Source: Aromatoleum toluvorans (lineage in GTDB: Bacteria > Pseudomonadota > Gammaproteobacteria > Burkholderiales > Rhodocyclaceae). From it: 64,000 nt of DNA. Shown piece by piece: positions 59,908 to 64,000 of this stretch. A program made the translations under genes and the position numbers. The notes beneath the pieces are model-generated. The model had not been told where the DNA came from, made no database searches, and worked only from the letters and a program-made list of their open reading frames with translations. Where the stretch lies: contig NZ_WTVN01000002.1 of assembly GCF_012910905.1 (NCBI RefSeq), positions 228,328 to 292,327 on the forward strand. The letters are read 5' to 3'. Position 1 is the first letter of the stretch. Each line of letters starts with the position of its first letter.

Positions 59908-60822
59908 CTATCTGCCCGCGCCGTGCCAGAAATCGATGGGCAATTCGGCGATCTCGGTCCGGTAGTCGGCTCCTTCACGGATGCGGGTGAGTGCTCGGGT
60001 CATGGCCGGGTGTGTGGTGAAATCGTTCGGGAGGCATAGGGCCAGCACGCAGAAGTGCTGTCGTGCGCCGGCCGCGGTGATGCCGTGGTGGCCGGCAACT
60101 TCGAGGTGCCGCGCTACCCGGCCGTGGCATTCGACAGGACGATGTTGTCGCAGCAGGTCCGGCTGGGTGTCGTGGATGTTGGCGAGGATGGCATCGGCTT
60201 CGGCGAGATCGACGAGACGCCCGAATGCGTCGTCGTCGAGCGGCAGACGGTTGAAGTCTGGTTCTCGAACTGCCTCACACGCGGTGCCGGACCAGCCGAC
60301 TAGCGTTCCGTGTCGACTGGTTGTCCACCAGCGATGGAGGGGCGACAGCAGGTGTTCACGATGGCTGGCGTGGATCACCGCCATCAACGCGGGAAGCACG
60401 CGCGTATCGCCCCAGCGGACGGGCCACTCGAGGCCGTCAGGCGTGCGCGCCACCAGGAAGGGACGCAGATGCGCCTGAAGTGCCGCGCCTTCTAGCGTGC
60501 TCGCGAGGATGCTGAGCATCGGGCGTCCGGTGCAGGCGACGAAGATGTTGTGCAGCCAGACTGCTTCCTCGGCCGGATGAGTTGGCGCCACAAGCAAGTG
60601 AGGGGATGCGACGTCGAGCGCATGGAGCGGCGTGTTGGCGTATAGCGAGTACCGCGGCAGCTTCGACCATTTGCGCCTGCCAAGCAGCGTTTCGTCAAAG
60701 GCACAATCGATGAGCGCGAAGAGGTTAAACGGCATGTCGGGCCGTTTGGCGCGCAGCACGGCGAGTTCTTGCGAAATTTCGGTCGGAAGCGACTCATTGG
60801 CAGGCTGGGTGGCGAAATACAT
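59908..60822 (-). CDS. DUF4123 T6SS effector adaptor (Tap/Tec)
   Basis: 304 aa from the ATG at 60822. DUF4123 proteins bind the VgrG tip and their cognate effector to load it onto the type VI apparatus. Features consistent with the family: an N-terminal FNLFALIDCAFDETLL, then PHLLVAPTHPAEEAVWLH, and the mid-domain LEWPVRWGDTRVLPAL (typical FRFYDPRVL-like position). Starts 8 nt after vgrG and is followed by the lipoprotein and lipase genes, the standard order for Tle1 delivery clusters. Confidence 0.85.
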   Translation of the reverse strand: MYFATQPANESLPTEISQELAVLRAKRPDMPFNLFALIDCAFDETLLGRRKWSKLPRYSLYANTPLHALDVASPHLLVAPTHPAEEAVWLHNIFVACTGRPMLSILASTLEGAALQAHLRPFLVARTPDGLEWPVRWGDTRVLPALMAVIHASHREHLLSPLHRWWTTSRHGTLVGWSGTACEAVREPDFNRLPLDDDAFGRLVDLAEADAILANIHDTQPDLLRQHRPVECHGRVARHLEVAGHHGITAAGARQHFCVLALCLPNDFTTHPAMTRALTRIREGADYRTEIAELPIDFWHGAGR

Positions 60823-60830
60823 CGACTTCC

Positions 60831-63743
60831 TCACGCAGCGGCGGGGGCCACGAAGGGACTGCCGCTGCGTAGTGCGGCAAGCAGGCAGGGCCTGCACACG
60901 CTTTGTGGCATCTGCGGCAATGGGTACGTTTCCCGCACCGGCCCGCCGAAGCTCTTCTTCGACGCATGCACCGTGATTGTTCCCAGGCACGCGACGGTGA
61001 TGCCGCCGTCGATCGTGATGCTGGCGCCGCCTTCCACGCTCAGCACGATCTTCTTCGCCGCGGCGAAGTCGATGCTCGCGCCGGCGCTGACGAGCGTCAG
61101 CGCGTCGCGGGCGAGGAGCTTCAGTTCGTCGCTCTGCGCCTGCAGTGCGATGTCGTCCCGGGCGGCGATCAGGCGGAGGCCGGTGTTGTCGTCGCCGGGC
61201 CGGATGGCGCCGGCGAGGAGGCCGAGCGCCTGGCCGGTGTGGAGGCGGGCGCTGCCGGCGATCGCAAAGTTGCTGTCGGCGCCGCTCATGAGGGTGGCGG
61301 TGTCGCCGGCGGCGATCTGGATGCTCCGGCCGGCGACGAGGCCGATGCCGGCCTGGGCGGCTTGCAGGATTGCGGGGGCGGCGAGCTGCGGGACGCGTTC
61401 GCCGGTGACGGCGGTGTTGCCGTTCTGCGCGTCGGTGGTGGCTGCGGCGAGGTTGCGGGCGGAGACCATGCCGCTGGCGATCCGGCTCAAGGCCTTGAGG
61501 GGCGGGTGGTCGGGGTCCGCGGTGCTGGCGTTGGGGCCGGTGCTGCCGATCGCGGTGGCGAGCGGTACGGTCTGGTGCGTCTGTGCGGCGCGCGAGAGGG
61601 TGTCGGCGAGCGTGCAGGCCTGTTTGAGCAGCGCCATGCCGGGGGCGAAGTCGCCGGCCGGCTGCGCGGGGTGAGGAGCGGGCCAGGTGCTCATGACGAT
61701 GCCACGGCCGGCGCGCAGCGCGCCCCAGGCGTCGGTGCGCAGTTCGGCGCCGGTGCCGCGGAAGGAGCCGCGGTAATTGCCGGCCTGGTGGATGAGGTGG
61801 CCGAGGTTGAGCTCGGAGGCGCGTTGCGTGGTTTTCAGCTGCACGCGCAGCTGGCGGTCGCTGTCGTCGAAGACGAGCTGGTTGTAGCCCGCGGTGGGGC
61901 CGTGGGCGCCGAACTCCCGGGTCTTGAAGCCGCTCAGTGCGCCGGGGTGGCGGTGGCCTGTCGCGGCGGCGCCGTGCCAGGCGGGGCTGTTGCCGCCGGC
62001 GTGGTGGCCAATGAGATTGCCCTGGCCCGCGGGGCGGTGGTCGGTCGCGGCGTCGAACACGCCGGTGTCGGAGGCGGGCGCGCTGCGGCCGCCGGGCGTG
62101 GGCGCGACCCCGCCTTCGCCGCGGCCGTTGTAGAGCGCGCCGAGCACGACGGGGCGGTCGATGTCGCCACCGAGGAAATCCACCAGCACTTCCTGGCCGA
62201 TGCGCGGCAGCCACTGCCAGCCCATCTTGGCGCCGGCCTGGCGGCTGGCGACGCGCACCCAGCAGCTGGCGCGGTCGTCCGCGGTGTTGCCTTCCTGCCA
62301 GTGGAAGCGCAGCTTGATGCGGCCGAGGGCGTCGCACCACAGCTCGTCGGCGCCGTTCGGCACCGTTTCGCCCTGCGGGCCGACGACGATGGCGCTCATC
62401 GGGCCGGGGGCGGTCGGGCGCGGGTTGATGCGCGCGCCGGTGTCGTCGGCGAGCACGGGGCGCCACGGCAGCTCGGCGCGCAGCGCGTCGAAGGCGTTGC
62501 CGTAGCCGCGGCTGCGCGCAAGTTCGACGACGGCGGCGGGCAGGTCTGCCGGTGCCCGGGCGGGTTCGAGCATGTCGCCGGTCGCGGGCGACGCGTCGTC
62601 GTCGGCCAGCTCGCCTTGCGCGAGCCGCGCGGCGATGGCGTCGATGCGTTCGGCGTCGAGGTTGTTGATGCCGGCATGGAGGACGTCGAGCACGGCGAAG
62701 CGTTCGCCCGCGGGGGCGGGATGGGCGGCGGGGTCGAGCGGCAGGCCGTTCACCGCGAGGAAGGTCCCGGGACGCAAGCTGCGCACGGTGCCGCGGCCGA
62801 GGAACGTGCTCGCGCACGCCTCGACGGCTTCCATCGTGAGGCGCTGGTAGCGCTCGGCCTCAATCACGCTCGCGTGAGCGTACTGGCCGGCGTAGTCGTA
62901 GTGTTCGAGCACCGGCAGGTCCGCTGATCCGACGCGGCGTGCGGTCGGGACGCTCGCCGCGACCGCGCGCCGGGTGCGGTAGTCGTAGCCCAGCACGGTG
63001 CCGAGGGTGGGGGCGAGGCGGTGCTGCGCGCCGAAAGCGACGATGCTGTCCTGGTCCTCCTGCGAGTCGGCGCGGTGGAAGCGGATGCCGCGCCCGCCCA
63101 AGGCGTGTGCCGACAAGGGATCTTCCGGCAGACGCGTGCTGTCGGCGAAGAGGCGCATGCGGTGGCGCGCGGGGGCGTCGGGGTGTTCCTCGATGCACCA
63201 GCCGAGCCCTTCCTCGGCGAGCAGGCGCGACACGAAGGCGTAGTCGGATTCGCGGTACTGCACGCAGTAGCTGCGCGGACGGGCGTTCGCGAGGAAGGGG
63301 GCGACGTCGTCGTGCCAGTGCCAGGCGGCGTGGTCGCGGTAGTCGGCGAACACGGCGTCGAGGATCTCGGGGACGCGCTTGTCCTGGAACACGCGGTTGT
63401 GCCGTCCGCGCGTGAGCAGCCAGGTCCAGGGCACGACCGTCAGCCGGTAGCGGCTCCAGCCGCCGTCGCTGCCGGAATGCGCAACGGCGCGCACGAGTCC
63501 CGAGCGTTCGCTGCGGCGGCCGTCGGAGAGCGCCGTGCGCAGCGTCACCGCCTGCCCGAGCAGGGGGTCGAGGGCGAGGAAGGCGTCCTGCGACAGCGTG
63601 TCGATCCGGAACTCGAAGCCGCCGGACAGCGACTCGCGCCCCCACCACGCTTCGACGGCGAGCGGTGGGCCGTCAGACAGCCAGTGCAGCTCGTACAGGC
63701 GGGAGTGGGCGGCGAGCGGGGGAAAGGTCGGCGAAGCGGGCAC
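60831..63743 (-). CDS. vgrG: Type VI secretion tip protein VgrG (with DUF2345 and adaptor-binding tail)
   Basis: 970 aa, GTG start at 63743 (weak Shine-Dalgarno). N-terminal gp27-like part (FEFRIDTLSQDAFLALDPLLGQ, RYRLTVVPWTWLLTRGRHNRVFQ in part), gp5-like OB-fold (PNGADELWCDALGRIKLRFHW; SCWVRVASRQAGAKMGWQWLPRIGQEVLV in part), then the beta-helical needle and a DUF2345 extension (about 660-920) with repeated beta strands. The last 40 residues, PLPQMPQSVCRPCLLAA, carry a CxxC tail like that of VgrGs that recruit DUF4123 adaptors. First gene of the effector module; no T6SS structural genes are in the window, so this is an orphan cargo locus. Confidence 0.93.
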   Translation of the reverse strand: MPASPTFPPLAAHSRLYELHWLSDGPPLAVEAWWGRESLSGGFEFRIDTLSQDAFLALDPLLGQAVTLRTALSDGRRSERSGLVRAVAHSGSDGGWSRYRLTVVPWTWLLTRGRHNRVFQDKRVPEILDAVFADYRDHAAWHWHDDVAPFLANARPRSYCVQYRESDYAFVSRLLAEEGLGWCIEEHPDAPARHRMRLFADSTRLPEDPLSAHALGGRGIRFHRADSQEDQDSIVAFGAQHRLAPTLGTVLGYDYRTRRAVAASVPTARRVGSADLPVLEHYDYAGQYAHASVIEAERYQRLTMEAVEACASTFLGRGTVRSLRPGTFLAVNGLPLDPAAHPAPAGERFAVLDVLHAGINNLDAERIDAIAARLAQGELADDDASPATGDMLEPARAPADLPAAVVELARSRGYGNAFDALRAELPWRPVLADDTGARINPRPTAPGPMSAIVVGPQGETVPNGADELWCDALGRIKLRFHWQEGNTADDRASCWVRVASRQAGAKMGWQWLPRIGQEVLVDFLGGDIDRPVVLGALYNGRGEGGVAPTPGGRSAPASDTGVFDAATDHRPAGQGNLIGHHAGGNSPAWHGAAATGHRHPGALSGFKTREFGAHGPTAGYNQLVFDDSDRQLRVQLKTTQRASELNLGHLIHQAGNYRGSFRGTGAELRTDAWGALRAGRGIVMSTWPAPHPAQPAGDFAPGMALLKQACTLADTLSRAAQTHQTVPLATAIGSTGPNASTADPDHPPLKALSRIASGMVSARNLAAATTDAQNGNTAVTGERVPQLAAPAILQAAQAGIGLVAGRSIQIAAGDTATLMSGADSNFAIAGSARLHTGQALGLLAGAIRPGDDNTGLRLIAARDDIALQAQSDELKLLARDALTLVSAGASIDFAAAKKIVLSVEGGASITIDGGITVACLGTITVHASKKSFGGPVRETYPLPQMPQSVCRPCLLAALRSGSPFVAPAAA

Positions 63744-63789
63744 GATCGCGGGCAGGCGCAGGTCGAAAAGACCAAAAGCATATCACTGC

Positions 63790-63818
63790 TTGCCGTGACA
63801 ATGTCATTGTCACGGCAA
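63790..63818. promoter_or_regulatory. Long perfect palindrome upstream of vgrG
   Basis: TTGCCGTGACAATG (63790-63803) and CATTGTCACGGCAA (63805-63818) are exact reverse complements around one central base. The element begins 47 nt before the vgrG start. Its TGACAATG/CATTGTCA core looks like a dimeric regulator operator. No T-run follows on either strand, which argues against a terminator. The rest of 63744-63953 shows no gene. Confidence 0.7.
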
Positions 63819-63953
63819 TGGCAGGATTGCGCGCATGCTGGCGATGCATGGGTGACGCTGCGCGGCGAAGGCCGCAATGAGACGGCCGCCGTGATGCCGA
63901 AGGCGCGGCAGCGGGCCCGCCGGGCTGGCGGAGGGCCGCCGGGGACGGAGGGC

Positions 63954-63985
63954 GGAAGGTGGAAGGTGGAAGGTGGAAGGTGGAA
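63954..63985. repeat. Heptanucleotide tandem repeat
   Basis: GGAAGGT is repeated four times in perfect register plus a partial fifth unit, beginning at 63954. Continues into purine-rich sequence at the window end. Confidence 0.85.
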
Positions 63986-64000
63986 GCGAGGGGGAGGGGG

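Noticed and set aside
59908..62817. 969-codon minus frame extending the DUF4123 gene leftward into vgrG
   Set aside because: Everything before the ATG at 60822 is an arginine/histidine-rich out-of-frame reading of vgrG; the real adaptor starts at 60822.

Overview
The window looks like the chromosomal replication-origin neighbourhood of a GC-rich betaproteobacterium of the Azoarcus/Aromatoleum/Thauera type (Rhodocyclales). The evidence is the gyrB-dnaN-dnaA // rpmH-rnpA-yidD-yidC-mnmE block, about 70% GC with strong GC3 bias, an NtrY/NtrX pair followed by trkAH, and a urea-uptake/urease/hydrogenase-maturation gene set. The genus is an inference from gene content; no rRNA gene is present.

1-13.7 kb is a defence island, visibly less GC-rich than the core. 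It holds a three-gene pPIWI-RE module (restriction-endonuclease-fold protein, DinG/XPD-like Fe-S helicase, Argonaute-like pPIWI-RE protein) translated through ATGA overlaps. The module lies behind a 19-bp perfect inverted repeat built from tandem TGTAAAA heptamers, next to the remnant of a HAD-like gene. On the opposite strand are a Gabija-like pair (OLD-family ATPase/TOPRIM nuclease plus UvrD-like helicase) and a small ribbon-helix-helix-type protein. A GCAGTCAT/ATGACTGC inverted pair occurs near both edges of the island.

13.7-23 kb is the conserved dnaA region: gyrB, dnaN and dnaA on the minus strand; rpmH, rnpA, yidD, yidC and mnmE on the plus strand. Two parS sites follow mnmE, but parAB is not there. 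23.4-32.5 kb carries a spermidine-synthase-like gene, rsmB, a DUF4390 gene, an NtrY-type sensor kinase, an NtrX-like regulator whose AAA+ domain looks degenerate, and trkA-trkH for potassium uptake.

32.6-45.1 kb is a urea assimilation region: urtABCDE (urea ABC importer) and ureDABCEFG, plus a small membrane protein gene. A near-consensus NtrC site and a sigma-54 -24/-12 promoter precede urtA, and a terminator between urtA and urtB probably raises binding-protein output over the permease genes. The operon gaps (urtB-urtC, urtD-urtE, ureA-ureB) are filled by palindromic repeat elements, four of them copies of one family.

45.2-48.9 kb is hemE, then a 500-bp spacer with an AT-rich tract and DnaA boxes (candidate oriC), then priA. 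49.1-57.1 kb is a [NiFe]-hydrogenase maturation operon (hupK, hypA, hypB, a short hypF, hypC, hypD, hypE, hoxX) without structural subunits in view. HoxX carries a palindromic repeat inserted in its reading frame. 57.2-63.8 kb, on the minus strand, is a type VI secretion cargo module in transcription order vgrG, DUF4123 adaptor, putative immunity lipoprotein, DUF2235/Tle1-type lipase. A long palindrome lies upstream of vgrG.
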